Shown in pieces: positions 52,568-63,135 of a stretch of DNA of 64,000 bases. Source of the stretch: JAJVID01 sp963743425 (GTDB lineage: Bacteria > Acidobacteriota > Blastocatellia > RBC074); assembly GCA_963743425.1 (NCBI GenBank), contig CAVUPU010000004.1:558001-622000 (forward strand), read 5' to 3'. Below the pieces are notes generated by a model, which had not been told where the DNA came from, did no database searches, and saw only the letters and a list, made by a program, of their open reading frames with translations. The translations under genes were made by a program, and so were the position numbers. Positions within the stretch are counted from its first letter, which is position 1; each line of letters opens with the position of its first letter.

Positions 52568-54250
52568 ATGACTGATTCGCAGAACGAGACTAGAACCGAC
52601 AAACCGTCTGAGGCGTTCGAGTATGCGGCGTTTGCGGCGCCGCGCGCCCCGTGGCAGAGATTGTTCCTGCTCGCAGGGCCGATCATCCTGATTTCACTGA
52701 TTCACTTCCTCACGCTCACTTATCTCGCCCGTCAGCATCCATTCGGCAATTACGCGACCGAGACCGATTTCTATCATTTCTACGCTCCCGACGCCGAACG
52801 CCTCGCCGCGCGCCAATTTCCGCAAAACACGTATCAAGGCCCTGGCTATCCCGCGACGCTCGCCCTGGTCGCAAAACTCGCCGGGATGAGCGGAGATCTG
52901 TTCACTGTCGGCAAATGGATGTCGGTCGTTTGCGCGGTCCTATGCGGATTGCTGGTCTTTGTTCTGTTCGCGCGGCTGTTCGGCTATTGGGTTGGCGTCG
53001 GCGCTCAACTCGTCGCCGTAGCCAGTGGGGAGTTTCCCCAGTTTTCGATCAACGCGGCGACCGACGTCTTCTTTTTGTTGTTGTGCCTGGCGACTCTGGT
53101 TGTCTTCACTGACGAACGGATCGCGCCGCGCTGGCGTGTGGCGCTCAGCGGCGCGCTCGCGGGCGCGGTCTATCTCACACGCTACAACGGGCTGTTTCTG
53201 CTGGCCGCGTGTTTGATCGGGATCACGCTGTTCGACTTTTTCAAACAGAAATGGCTTCTGCGTTTAGCGCTGTCGGCGATCTTCGTCGCTCTTTTCTTAG
53301 TTGTATCGTCGCCCTGGCTGATCGCCAATTACAAACACAGCGGCTCGCCGTTTTACAACACCAACTACCTGAATATCGCGACGGAGTTCTACCCCGAACT
53401 GGTCGCCAACAAGACCAATCAGGACGCCACGCGCATGCTAGCGGAGCGGTTTCATTCGTTCGGCGATGTGGTCGGCTATGATCCCAGGCGGCTGATGGCG
53501 CGCTATCCGGCGAACCTTTACGAGAGCCTCCGCAACAGTTTCAATGAGACACTGGTCAATCAGTTGGTGGCGTGGATGGCGGGCTTCGGCGTTTTGCTGG
53601 CTCTGGTCAGGCGGCGGTCGAAGAATGTGGCGATGGTTTTGATCGCGGGCGCGCTCTATCTGCTGTTGATGGCGCTCAATCATTGGGAGGCGCGTTACTA
53701 CTTTTTCGTGATGGTCCTCTACGCGGGCTTCGCCGTCTTCGCCGCGGCGGCGTGGCTTGAAATGGCGCGGTCTCTGGGATGGCTGAAGAATCGCGTTTTC
53801 GTGACGATACCCGTCGCGATGGTGGCCGTGATGTTGACGCTTTCGCTGTCTGAATCGCGCAAGGACGTGATGCGTTTTCTGGAAAGCCAGCCCACGGAGA
53901 TCATCGCCGCGCGCGATTACCTGTCGTCGGTCGGCGCAACGGGCGGCAAAAAAATAGTCGCGCGCAAGCCCCATCTGCCCTATCTCTCCCGCAACGAATG
54001 GGTCTTCTTCCCGCAGGTGAAATCGCTTGAGGAATTTCGCGACTGGCTCGAGGCCAACCGCGTCAATTACATCGCGGTCGGCAAGCGCGAGTTGAAAGAA
54101 CGCAAGGAACTGTCCTCGCTCGGCAAACCTGAAAATGCGCCTGAATGGTTGAAGGCCGTCTGGGTCAATGGCGACCCGGTGTTAATTTTGTACGAACCGC
54201 AGAGGATCAAGGGTCGAGAATCGAGTATAGAAAATCGAGGATCGAACTGA
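52568..54250 (+). CDS. GT39/ArnT-like membrane glycosyltransferase
   Basis: A 560-residue integral membrane protein with about ten helices. The first periplasmic loop has NYATETDFYHFYAPDAERLA with the acidic pair expected for dolichol/undecaprenyl-phosphate sugar transferases (PMT/ArnT superfamily), followed by YQGPGYPATLALVAKLAG and AVYLTRYNGLFLLA. The C-terminal domain is soluble (DWLEANRVNYIAVGKRELKE). The last dozen residues (KGRESSIENRGSN) are encoded by a 7-bp AATCGAG-type array, so the array supplies the C-terminus and stop. It forms an operon with the upstream GMC oxidoreductase. The acceptor is unknown. Confidence 0.85.
   Translation: MTDSQNETRTDKPSEAFEYAAFAAPRAPWQRLFLLAGPIILISLIHFLTLTYLARQHPFGNYATETDFYHFYAPDAERLAARQFPQNTYQGPGYPATLALVAKLAGMSGDLFTVGKWMSVVCAVLCGLLVFVLFARLFGYWVGVGAQLVAVASGEFPQFSINAATDVFFLLLCLATLVVFTDERIAPRWRVALSGALAGAVYLTRYNGLFLLAACLIGITLFDFFKQKWLLRLALSAIFVALFLVVSSPWLIANYKHSGSPFYNTNYLNIATEFYPELVANKTNQDATRMLAERFHSFGDVVGYDPRRLMARYPANLYESLRNSFNETLVNQLVAWMAGFGVLLALVRRRSKNVAMVLIAGALYLLLMALNHWEARYYFFVMVLYAGFAVFAAAAWLEMARSLGWLKNRVFVTIPVAMVAVMLTLSLSESRKDVMRFLESQPTEIIAARDYLSSVGATGGKKIVARKPHLPYLSRNEWVFFPQVKSLEEFRDWLEANRVNYIAVGKRELKERKELSSLGKPENAPEWLKAVWVNGDPVLILYEPQRIKGRESSIENRGSN
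54213..54250. repeat. GTCGAGA/AATCGAG-type heptamer array inside the GT39 3' end
   Basis: Five 7-bp units (GGGTCGA, GAATCGA, GTATAGA, AAATCGA, GGATCGA) run up to the stop. A complementary array lies at 55862-55905. Confidence 0.88.
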
Positions 54251-54458
54251 AGCTCGGGCATGTGTGCTTCGTCTTACTGGCGGCTCTCTTCTGGGATTCC
54301 CGGTCGTTAAGTGGGGTAGGGCGTGATTCGGCTTTACTGATTTCCGCAATTACAGAAATCAGGTTTTAAGGATTTGCGATTTAGATGAAGAACGGGAAAG
54401 AGCACAGGGGACTTGTCTGGTCTGTCGATCCTGAAGCAGGTCAGGAGATTGCCGAAGA

Positions 54459-54897
54459 TTAGACGTCGGAAGTGGAAAGAGCGGTGATGTTCGTGAACCG
54501 TTTGAAGTCGTCTTTATTATCAGTCAAAAGGTGGGTGATGCCGTGAATGTTCATCGCCGCGACATACCGCGCATCGTGTCCATTCTTTCCCAAAATTGAA
54601 TGCTGCACGATGAGCCTTTCCCACTCCAGATAAATTGCCGGCGTGTCGGCAAGGAAGGGAAAGAATCGTTTGATTGATGTGAGTTCGGCTAGCGCCTGAG
54701 CCGGCGTCAGACCTAAACCTCTGCTTGCTAGCGGGCGTGTGGCGACAACCCAAAACTCATAAAGGCTTTGAGGGACGATACAAGGCGTGGCGCCTCTCCG
54801 CCGTAATTCGTTCGTTGCTCTCACGCTGTTTGAATAGAATGGGGATGCAGGGTCGGCGCCATAAAGTAGGATGTTCGCAGTCAACGAGGATGAACAT
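54459..54897 (-). pseudogene. PIN-domain (VapC-like) toxin, frameshifted at the start
   Basis: ATG 54897 begins MFILVD, but one extra base near 54880 (GACTGCGAAC) breaks the frame; removing it gives MFILVDANILLYGADPASP. The rest is a PIN domain: SLYEFWVVATRPLASRG, HSILGKNGHDARYVAAMNIH (central Asp) and ITHLLTDNKDDFKRFTNITA (C-terminal Asp cluster). About 146 residues, the usual VapC size. No antitoxin gene is visible upstream. A 25-codon frame at 54385 shows no family match. The gene is either decayed or affected by assembly error. Confidence 0.75.
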
Positions 54898-55047
54898 TGA
54901 TGAACGTTTAGTCGTGCGAACATGCCTCTCTCTGCTTACATCCTCTCTCGTCAGCCCAGGCGTGGTTGGTGGCCGTGGCTCTCCGCCCAGTTCGTGAGCT
55001 CTCGCACCCGACCTCTTCGGCTGTGGCCGTCTCGTAAAACGGGCGTG

Positions 55048-55472
55048 CTAGAGCTTGCGATTGCCTGTGACGGTGTTCCGTTCATCAGCCCCGTGCACCT
55101 GGCGCAACCGCCTCGTCTTGTTGAACTGAAGCAGACGCTCGCAGGCATCCCTGAATCGGTTGGGCGATTTCCCCGGATGGCTTAATTCTTCTTGTGCCAG
55201 ATAAATTCTTCTGTCCAGAGCCAGCCTTGTCTACGCATCTCCATTATCAGTTCCATCACGTAGGTGTGGCGCTCACCGTTTGCGACCTTCTCCTTGATGT
55301 TTAGGACGAAAGTCCCGGTCGGTTTCAGCACGCGCAGCAGTTCGCTGGTGATTGGCAGGAACCACGCCACATATTGGTCGGGCTTTACGCCCCCGTAGGT
55401 GCTGACCCGCTGGTCAGCGTATGGCGGTGAGGTTACGATCAGGTCAATGCTGTCGGAAGGGATTTGATGCAA
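55048..55472 (-). pseudogene. N4/N6 DNA methyltransferase remnant (TSPPY type)
   Basis: DCREVLHQIPSDSIDLIVTS with motif IV TSPPYADQR, then ELLRVLKPTGTFVLNIKEKV and WTEEFIWHKKN. The frame breaks near 55188; the next frame continues HPGKSPNRFRDACERLLQFN, as in family members, to a stop at 55048. The 5' end is also broken by a TGA just before DCREVL, and SAM-binding motif I near the C-terminus is missing. It is clearly a decayed methyltransferase. It and the PIN gene lie between two inverted AATCGAG-type arrays. Confidence 0.8.
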
Positions 55473-55861
55473 GACCTCTCTGCAATCTCAGGATGATGTC
55501 GGATTGTATCGGGACAATGTGCTTCGGTTGCCGTATTGCGGGCATAGCGAATGAATCATTCAGTTCAATTTCGTAATGATTTGGTAATGAAGAAATCGGA
55601 TGATACATTCCAGAGGAGGTCTGCCAAGAGCAATTCGAACCGCACGGAATCGGCGTCAAAGTGTCGTTGATTTTGAAATTCCATACGCTAAGGCGCAAGT
55701 CGTCACTTTTCAGCAAGTTGTGATAGCGAGAATGGAGTGCTACCAAGCCTCTTCACTTGGGGCAGGAACCGTAAGCCTGTTGAAATCAATCCAGACGCAT
55801 TCGTATCGAGATGACCGAACAGCTTACCGTATGTTTCTGCAAAAATAGTGGCGCTACGCCT
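55473..55861. other. Non-coding or decayed stretch
   Basis: No convincing gene. Open frames on both strands lack family resemblance and probably are leftovers upstream of the decayed methyltransferase. Base composition is lower in G+C than in the flanks. Confidence 0.5.
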
Positions 55862-55870
55862 CGATCATCC

Positions 55871-56320
<450 letters not shown>

Positions 56321-56329
56321 AGGTGTCTC

Positions 56330-57499
56330 TTATTCAAGTCCCATCTCCACGCGCGGATTTTCGGGATTCCGCTTCGCGAATTCGCGCAACAGATTCTTCG
56401 AGTCTTCATCGATGATCCGGGGCAAAACCACTTTGACTTCGACGTACTGATCTCCGCGCGTGGCGCCGCGCAGACTCGGAGCGCCTTTTTCGCGCAGCCG
56501 GAAGACTTGTCCGGATTGCGTGCCCGGCGGAATGCGCAACTGGGCCTTGCCGCTTACCGTCGGCACTTCGATTTTTGCGCCCAACGCCGCTTCAGGCAGC
56601 GTGATGGGAATGACGCAATAAATGTTGTCGCCCTTGCGCGTGAATATCGGGTGCGGGGCGACATTGGTGATTATGTAAAGGTCGCCCGGAGAGACGTTCT
56701 TCGAGCCGGCTTCGCCTTTGTTGCGGACGATGACGCGGGAGCCGGTGTCGACGCCGGCGGGGATGCGCACCTTGACGGTCTCGGATTTCGGCGACACGCC
56801 GCGACCGTGACAACTCGCGCAGGGCGGGCGGCGTCTTCCGGTTCCGTTGCAGGCGGAGCAGCTTTGGTCGAAGCGCAAAAATCCGCCGCCCGCGGAGATC
56901 TTCCCGGTTCCATTGCAGGCCATGCACGAAAGCAAACCCGCCGCCGCGGCGCCAGATCCCTGGCAACGCGCGCAGGTTTCGCTCCGCCGCACGTTGATGT
57001 TGGTCGTCAGGCCGTTTATCGCCTCCTCGAAGCTGAGCGCGAGCGGGACTTCGATGTCCGCGCCGCGCCGCGCTTGAGATTGCGATTGCGCCTGTGCGCC
57101 ACGCGCGCCGCCGCCGAACAACTCGCTGAAGATGTCACGGAAACTCGCGCCGCCCGCTCCTGCGCCCGCTCCCGCCCCCGCGCCGGACGAGCCTGCGCCT
57201 GCCCCACCCGTAAAGGCGCTCCAATCGAAATCGAACCCCGCCCCGGCAGGGCCGCGCGCCGAGTCGCGGATGTTGTCATTGTATGTCCCGAACTTGTCGT
57301 ACACTTCGCGCTTTTTCGGGTCGGACAGTATGTCGTAAGCCTCGGAGAGTTGTTTGAACTTCTCCTCTGAGGATTTGTCACCGGGATTGAGATCGGGGTG
57401 GTATTTGCGCGCGAGACGGCGATACGCCTTGCGAATCTCTTCCTGAGTCGCAGCGCGCTTGACGCCTAGCGTTTTGTAGTAATCTTCGCGTTGAGCCAT
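56330..57499 (-). CDS. dnaJ: DnaJ-family co-chaperone
   Basis: 389 residues. J-domain EDYYKTLGVKRAATQEEIRK with the HPD loop (KYHPDLNPGD); a long Gly/Ala-rich linker (GAGAGSSGAGAGAGAGAGGA); zinc-finger region with four CxxCxGxG-like motifs (CARCQGSGAA, CMACNGTGKI, CSACNGTGRR, CASCHGRGVS); and two C-terminal beta domains (VIPITLPEAALGAKIEVPTV). It stimulates DnaK ATPase and binds substrates. The gene order with dnaK and hspR matches actinobacterial-type heat-shock operons. Confidence 0.95.
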   Translation of the reverse strand: MAQREDYYKTLGVKRAATQEEIRKAYRRLARKYHPDLNPGDKSSEEKFKQLSEAYDILSDPKKREVYDKFGTYNDNIRDSARGPAGAGFDFDWSAFTGGAGAGSSGAGAGAGAGAGGASFRDIFSELFGGGARGAQAQSQSQARRGADIEVPLALSFEEAINGLTTNINVRRSETCARCQGSGAAAAGLLSCMACNGTGKISAGGGFLRFDQSCSACNGTGRRRPPCASCHGRGVSPKSETVKVRIPAGVDTGSRVIVRNKGEAGSKNVSPGDLYIITNVAPHPIFTRKGDNIYCVIPITLPEAALGAKIEVPTVSGKAQLRIPPGTQSGQVFRLREKGAPSLRGATRGDQYVEVKVVLPRIIDEDSKNLLREFAKRNPENPRVEMGLE

Positions 57500-57507
57500 A
57501 GATGATT

Positions 57508-57625
57508 GCGGAGTTGCGGATTGCGGATTGCGGATTGCGGATTGATAAAACCTTCAATCTCGATTTCGAGTTCGCTGTTGAACAGACTCGTCAATCCGCA
57601 ATCCGCAATCCGCAATCCGCAATCC
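57508..57625. repeat. Inverted pair of GCGGATT arrays between dnaJ and hsp20
   Basis: GCGGATT units at 57511-57545 face complementary CAATCCG units at 57593-57625 across 47 nt. This is the same family and orientation as 3016-3238. The hsp20 stop lies at the edge. It would form an intercistronic hairpin in the heat-shock mRNA. Confidence 0.95.
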
Positions 57626-58036
57626 CTACTCCCCGCTCCCCACTCCCCGCTTGGGCAGGACGACTTTCAACAGTCCTCGCTGCAACTCAGCCGTGATTCG
57701 ATCGGCGTCGATCTCCTGAGAGAGCTTGAACGTCCGTTCGAATTTGCCGTAAGCGCTCTCCAGCCGGTGAAAATTTTCGCCCTGCACATCGCGCTCCCAT
57801 CGCCTGACGCCGCGCAGAATCAGCGTGTCGTCGACAACCTTGACGTCAAGCTCGGCAAGCGACACTCCGGGCGCCTCGGCGATCAGGACGAAACTCGCCG
57901 GAGTTTCGTAAATGTCAACCGCGGGCATCCAGGCGCCGGCTGCCTGCTCGACGCTGAATCCGCTCGCCCCTTTGACCATTTGGGTCAGTTGTTGCTCGAG
58001 CGCCGCGAGTTCATTCAATAGGCGATAGTGTTTCAT
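57626..58036 (-). CDS. Small heat-shock protein (Hsp20/alpha-crystallin)
   Basis: 136 residues from ATG 58036. The alpha-crystallin domain is WMPAVDIYETPASFVLIAEA, followed by PGVSLAELDVKVVDDTLILR and FERTFKLSQEIDADRITAEL, QRGLLKVVLPK. A short helical N-arm (NELAALEQQLTQMVKG) precedes it. It holds unfolding proteins for DnaK refolding. It occupies the slot where grpE usually lies in dnaK-grpE-dnaJ-hspR operons; no grpE is seen nearby. The tail GVGSGE and the stop are read from the repeat array. A longer frame from 58114 would start inside repeats. Confidence 0.92.
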   Translation of the reverse strand: MKHYRLLNELAALEQQLTQMVKGASGFSVEQAAGAWMPAVDIYETPASFVLIAEAPGVSLAELDVKVVDDTLILRGVRRWERDVQGENFHRLESAYGKFERTFKLSQEIDADRITAELQRGLLKVVLPKRGVGSGE

Positions 58037-58044
58037 GCAAGCCT

Positions 58045-58131
58045 GGGGAGTGGGGAGTGGGGAGTGGGGAGTGGGGGTTCCAAACTTTGCGGAGCCCCAT
58101 TCCCCATTCCCCATTCCCTACTCCCCACTCC
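58045..58131. repeat. Inverted pair of GGGGAGT/GGGGAAT arrays between hsp20 and dnaK
   Basis: Five GGGGAGT units at 58045-58078 face ATTCCCC/ACTCCCC units at 58096-58131, loop about 17 nt. The array starts at the dnaK stop codon. The predicted hairpin is very stable. Confidence 0.95.
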
Positions 58132-60048
<1,917 letters not shown>

Positions 60049-60124
60049 TCGTCCTCCCGCGACAAAGTGTTAATCCAACAAACATGTGATTTTAGAATAA
60101 TAGCAATGCGTTAAACGCGTGCAC

Positions 60125-60153
60125 AGTATAAGAGTTGAGTGTGTCATTGTCAA
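60125..60153 (-). promoter_or_regulatory. dnaK promoter with overlapping HAIR-like HspR operator
   Basis: On the minus strand TTGACA (60153-60148) and TATACT (60130-60125) are separated by exactly 17 bp, a near-consensus sigma70 promoter. The same bases form TTGACA-N7-ACTCAA (60153-60135); the HspR HAIR consensus is TTGAGT-N7-ACTCAA, so one half-site is perfect and the other differs in two bases. HspR bound here would block the -35 region. The expected RNA start is about 65-70 nt before dnaK. Confidence 0.75.
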
Positions 60154-60170
60154 TTTTTTTGATTATGTCA

Positions 60171-60288
60171 AGTGGGGAGTGGGGGGTGGGGAGTTGAAAG
60201 TGAAAAGTGCGGAGTCTGAATCGAACTTTCAACTTTCAACTTTCAACTCCCCGCTCCCCACTCCCTACTCCTCACTCCCCTCTTTAAT
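60171..60288. repeat. Compound inverted heptamer arrays (GGGGAGT plus GTTGAAA)
   Basis: GTGGGGA-type units then GTTGAAAGTGAAAA (60171-60208) face TTTCAAC repeats and CTCCCCA-type units (60229-60288). Two different heptamers are nested in matching order on both sides. It lies between the dnaK promoter and the stop of the AI-2E family gene, whose last residues (GSEE) are repeat-encoded. Confidence 0.95.
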
Positions 60289-61479
60289 TCTAGATCGGAG
60301 TTCGCTTGTGGTAATGATTGTGCGGCGCGGGCGATCCGAAGGGCTTTGTTCGGCGCCCAATTCCAGGCTTGAATCACGGTAAAAGTCGGATTGCTGATAG
60401 AGTTCTTCCAGGAAGTCGAGCGCCACTTTGGCTATGGCGATAACCGGCACGGCCAGGATGATTCCGAGAATGCCAAAGAGGCTGCCGCCGATCATCAATC
60501 CGACCAGCACCCACATCGGGTGAAGATCGAGGCTTCCTCCGAGGAGTTTGGGCGTCAGATAGTACCCTTCGACGCTCTGAACGATGATGAAAACGACGAC
60601 GACACCCAGTATGCGAGCCAATCCCCCTCCATCCAGAGCCACAAAAAAGAGCGAAAGAGTCAGCCCCGTCAGAGTGCCGAGATAGGGAATGAAGTTGAGC
60701 AGCCCCGAAAGCAGGCCGATTGAGAGGGCGAGCGGCACGCGCGCTATCCAAAACCCGATCGCATACAAAACTCCCATCGCCAGCGCGATCACCAATTGGT
60801 TTCGCACATATGATGAAATTACGAAATTGATCCGGCTGATCAGAGTAGCGGCCACCGCGCGATGGCGCGGCGGTATGAGGCGATCGAGATGCGCGCGCAT
60901 CGCGCCGTAATCGGCCAGAAGGTAATAGACGAAGAACGGGATCAGAAGCAGGTCCAACAACGAGGCGGTGACATCGACGAGGCTGAACAGCCCTCTCTGC
61001 AACCACTGCCCGGCCACACTGAAAACGCGCGCAAGGAGGTCGGGATCGCCCTGCTCTTTGATCTTCGATTGCAGAAACGCGTAAACCGGCGGGCTGATCT
61101 GCTCTACCTTTTTAAGTAGCGACTCGACACGCGATTGGTCTCCCACGAGATCGCGCGCCTGATTGTAGGTTTTTACCAACTGCCCCCAGAACCCGGGCAG
61201 TATGAAGATCAGAATCAGGACCAGGGTCATCGTCGCGCCGCTGATGGTCAACAAGACCGAGGATGAGCGGGACCATCCGCGCCGTTCAAACCAGGCGACG
61301 ACCGGCGCCAGCAGATAGGTCAGCGCCAGAGCGCAGAGCATCGGGACCAGAATGATGCGGGCGCCGATGAAGAGCGCCACGCAAAAGATCAGGACGATTA
61401 AGGCGAGCGGGACCCACCGCATCCATTCGAGCGGGTTTCGCGCCTGTCGCGGCTCTTGTTGGGAGTTCAGTTCTTTCAC
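60265..61479 (-). CDS. AI-2E family (TqsA/YdiK-like) transporter
   Basis: 404 residues with about eight membrane helices: IVLIFCVALFIGARIILVPM, ALTYLLAPVVAWFERRGWSR, LLIPFFVYYLLADYGAMRAH, IGLLSGLLNFIPYLGTLTGL and a final GGSLFGILGIILAVPVIAIA. This pattern defines the AI-2E exporter family; few members are truly quorum-signal exporters and some are Na+/H+ antiporters, so the substrate is open. The start overlaps the pgsA stop by 4 nt, so translation is coupled. The C-terminal tail is cytoplasmic and charged and ends in repeat-encoded residues. Confidence 0.92.
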   Translation of the reverse strand: MKELNSQQEPRQARNPLEWMRWVPLALIVLIFCVALFIGARIILVPMLCALALTYLLAPVVAWFERRGWSRSSSVLLTISGATMTLVLILIFILPGFWGQLVKTYNQARDLVGDQSRVESLLKKVEQISPPVYAFLQSKIKEQGDPDLLARVFSVAGQWLQRGLFSLVDVTASLLDLLLIPFFVYYLLADYGAMRAHLDRLIPPRHRAVAATLISRINFVISSYVRNQLVIALAMGVLYAIGFWIARVPLALSIGLLSGLLNFIPYLGTLTGLTLSLFFVALDGGGLARILGVVVVFIIVQSVEGYYLTPKLLGGSLDLHPMWVLVGLMIGGSLFGILGIILAVPVIAIAKVALDFLEELYQQSDFYRDSSLELGAEQSPSDRPRRTIITTSELRSRIKEGSEE

Positions 61480-62051
61480 CTGCGGTCATCTTCCTGATCT
61501 TCGCTCATCAACCTGTTGATGTGAGCGATGTAGTGAAGCCCGGAGAATATGGCCATCGCGAGCGTGGCGTAATAGATTACCGGCAGATACTCCGCCAGCA
61601 AATTGAAGGCGTTGGCCGCGAGGAAAAAGACGATCATCACGATCTGAACCAGGGTGTTCAATTTGCCCGGTATCGAGGGGCGAAACCTGCTGAATCCCGT
61701 GGTCATATTGATGACCGCCGCGCCCAACACGATGATCACGTCACGGCTGATCGCCACCGCCGTCAGCCAGAAGGGGATCGGGGCGGTTAGAGTGAATCGA
61801 GGCAGCGAGAGAATGACGAAAGCCGTCACGAGCAGCAATTTGTCGGCCATCGGATCGAGAACCTCGCCGAGTTGCGTTTTCTGATTGAAGCTCCGGGCGA
61901 CCAATCCATCAAGCCCGTCCGTAACGGCGGCTGCGAGAAAGACCGTGAGCGCCCACCTGAACTGCTGATAATAAAGAGCGGTCACAAAAACAGGTATCAG
62001 GATCAGTCTTGAAACCGTGAGGAGATTGGCTATGGTCAGCGCCGATGACAT
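61476..62051 (-). CDS. pgsA: CDP-diacylglycerol-glycerol-3-phosphate phosphatidyltransferase
   Basis: 191 residues with about five membrane helices. The CDP-alcohol phosphotransferase motif is TDGLDGLVARSF followed by TQLGEVLDPMADKLLLV (DG-x2-AR-x8-G-x3-D-x3-D with the usual V for A). It makes phosphatidylglycerophosphate, the first step to phosphatidylglycerol and cardiolipin. The start at 62051 (MSSALTIANLLTVSRLILIP) matches the family start; 32 upstream codons do not. It is the first gene of a two-gene operon with the AI-2E family transporter. Confidence 0.95.
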   Translation of the reverse strand: MSSALTIANLLTVSRLILIPVFVTALYYQQFRWALTVFLAAAVTDGLDGLVARSFNQKTQLGEVLDPMADKLLLVTAFVILSLPRFTLTAPIPFWLTAVAISRDVIIVLGAAVINMTTGFSRFRPSIPGKLNTLVQIVMIVFFLAANAFNLLAEYLPVIYYATLAMAIFSGLHYIAHINRLMSEDQEDDRR

Positions 62052-62150
62052 TGCGTCATCATAACTTTTCGATTTTTCTTTTGAAAGCGTTTTGAGCAAT
62101 AATGACCCTCCAGAGCAAACTTTTGACCTCGCAAGCGATGAGTTCAACGT

Positions 62151-62906
62151 ATGAGAACTTTAGTCGTCGGAGACATTCACGGCAAGCTCGACCTGTTCAA
62201 TCTCCTGCTGGAGAAGATGGAGTACCGCGCGGGCGAGGATCGTCTCATTCTGATCGGCGACCTGGTGGATCGCGGGGAGAACTCGCGCGGCGTGGTGGCG
62301 CGCGCCATCGAGCTTAAACGCGAGGCGCCCAACAGAGTAATTGTTCTCAGAGGCAATCACGAAGCGATGATGCTGGCCGCGCTTTCACACCCCGAAAGCG
62401 AGCAGGCCGAGTTATGGTATTACAACGGCGGCATCGAGACCCTCCAAAGTTATATGGACGAAGAGGGCGAGTGTGACGTGCCCGAAGAGCACTGGGATTT
62501 CCTGGCCTCTCTGCCGACCTGGTACGAAGACGACCACGCCATTTATGTCCACGCGTCATTGCCGGAAGGGAATGACGACGCATTCCTGCATCCGGGCGAA
62601 GCCCCCGAAAGCCCTGAGATTTATTGGTCCCGCAACCGCCGATTCTTCCTGGAATATAGCGGCAAGACGGTCGTCTTCGGCCACACGATCACGGGAATGG
62701 TCTTCGGCGAACGCGGAGAGGTCTGGCTGCGCGACAGCCTGATATGCGTTGACACGGGAGCATATTTGACCGGCGTGCTCTCCGCCATCGAACTGCCGTC
62801 GCGCCGCGTCTTCAGCGTCTCAAGCGAAGTCGAGGGGAATGGAGAAAACGGCGCGCAGAGCTGGGGAGGCTTCGGCCTGTTCCGCAGGCTCGGGTTCGGC
62901 TCTTGA
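62151..62906 (+). CDS. Calcineurin-like (PPP/ApaH-type) metallophosphatase
   Basis: 251 residues. Metal-binding motifs are LVVGDIHGKLDLFNLLL, LILIGDLVDRGENSRGV and VIVLRGNHEAMM, followed by HASLPEG and VVFGHTITGMVF with the later histidines. This arrangement matches bacterial PPP-family serine/threonine phosphatases and diadenosine tetraphosphatases such as PrpA/ApaH. The substrate (phosphoprotein or Ap4A) is undetermined. The C-terminal 35 residues are Ser/Gly-rich. It is divergent from pgsA with a 99-bp promoter gap. Confidence 0.93.
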   Translation: MRTLVVGDIHGKLDLFNLLLEKMEYRAGEDRLILIGDLVDRGENSRGVVARAIELKREAPNRVIVLRGNHEAMMLAALSHPESEQAELWYYNGGIETLQSYMDEEGECDVPEEHWDFLASLPTWYEDDHAIYVHASLPEGNDDAFLHPGEAPESPEIYWSRNRRFFLEYSGKTVVFGHTITGMVFGERGEVWLRDSLICVDTGAYLTGVLSAIELPSRRVFSVSSEVEGNGENGAQSWGGFGLFRRLGFGS

Positions 62907-62965
62907 ACTCCCGCTAAATCAGAGCAACCGCCACTGGTACATCAAATGAAATTACAGCCATCGGA

Positions 62966-63050
62966 GGCGGGTGTTCAGAGTACCGACTTTAGTCGGCAGG
63001 GCTTGGCATCCGAGCGCCGCCGACTAAAGTCGGTACTCTGAACACCCGCC
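62966..63050. repeat. Perfect 32-bp inverted repeat (same family as 6648-6748)
   Basis: Arms 62966-62997 and 63019-63050 match exactly; the core TACCGACTTTAGTCGGC then AGGGCTTG is the counterpart of CCCGCCTTTAGGCGGC then AGGGCTCG in the first copy. Outer arms (GGCGGGTGTTCAGAG) are unrelated to those of the first copy. Confidence 0.97.
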
Positions 63051-63135
63051 TTTGACGTTTATAGTTAAACTGAATGCGCCAATATCGGTTATGCTGATTT
63101 AAAAGACTTTTCCAGAGAAAGAAATTCAGCCACGA

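Noticed and set aside
54922..55185. 87-codon plus-strand frame
   Set aside because: Overlaps the minus-strand methyltransferase tail (NRFRDACERLLQFN), which has better family resemblance.
57626..58114. Longer Hsp20 with 26 more N-terminal residues
   Set aside because: The extension is translated repeat (GNGEWG-type) and the internal ATG 58036 begins the conserved protein.
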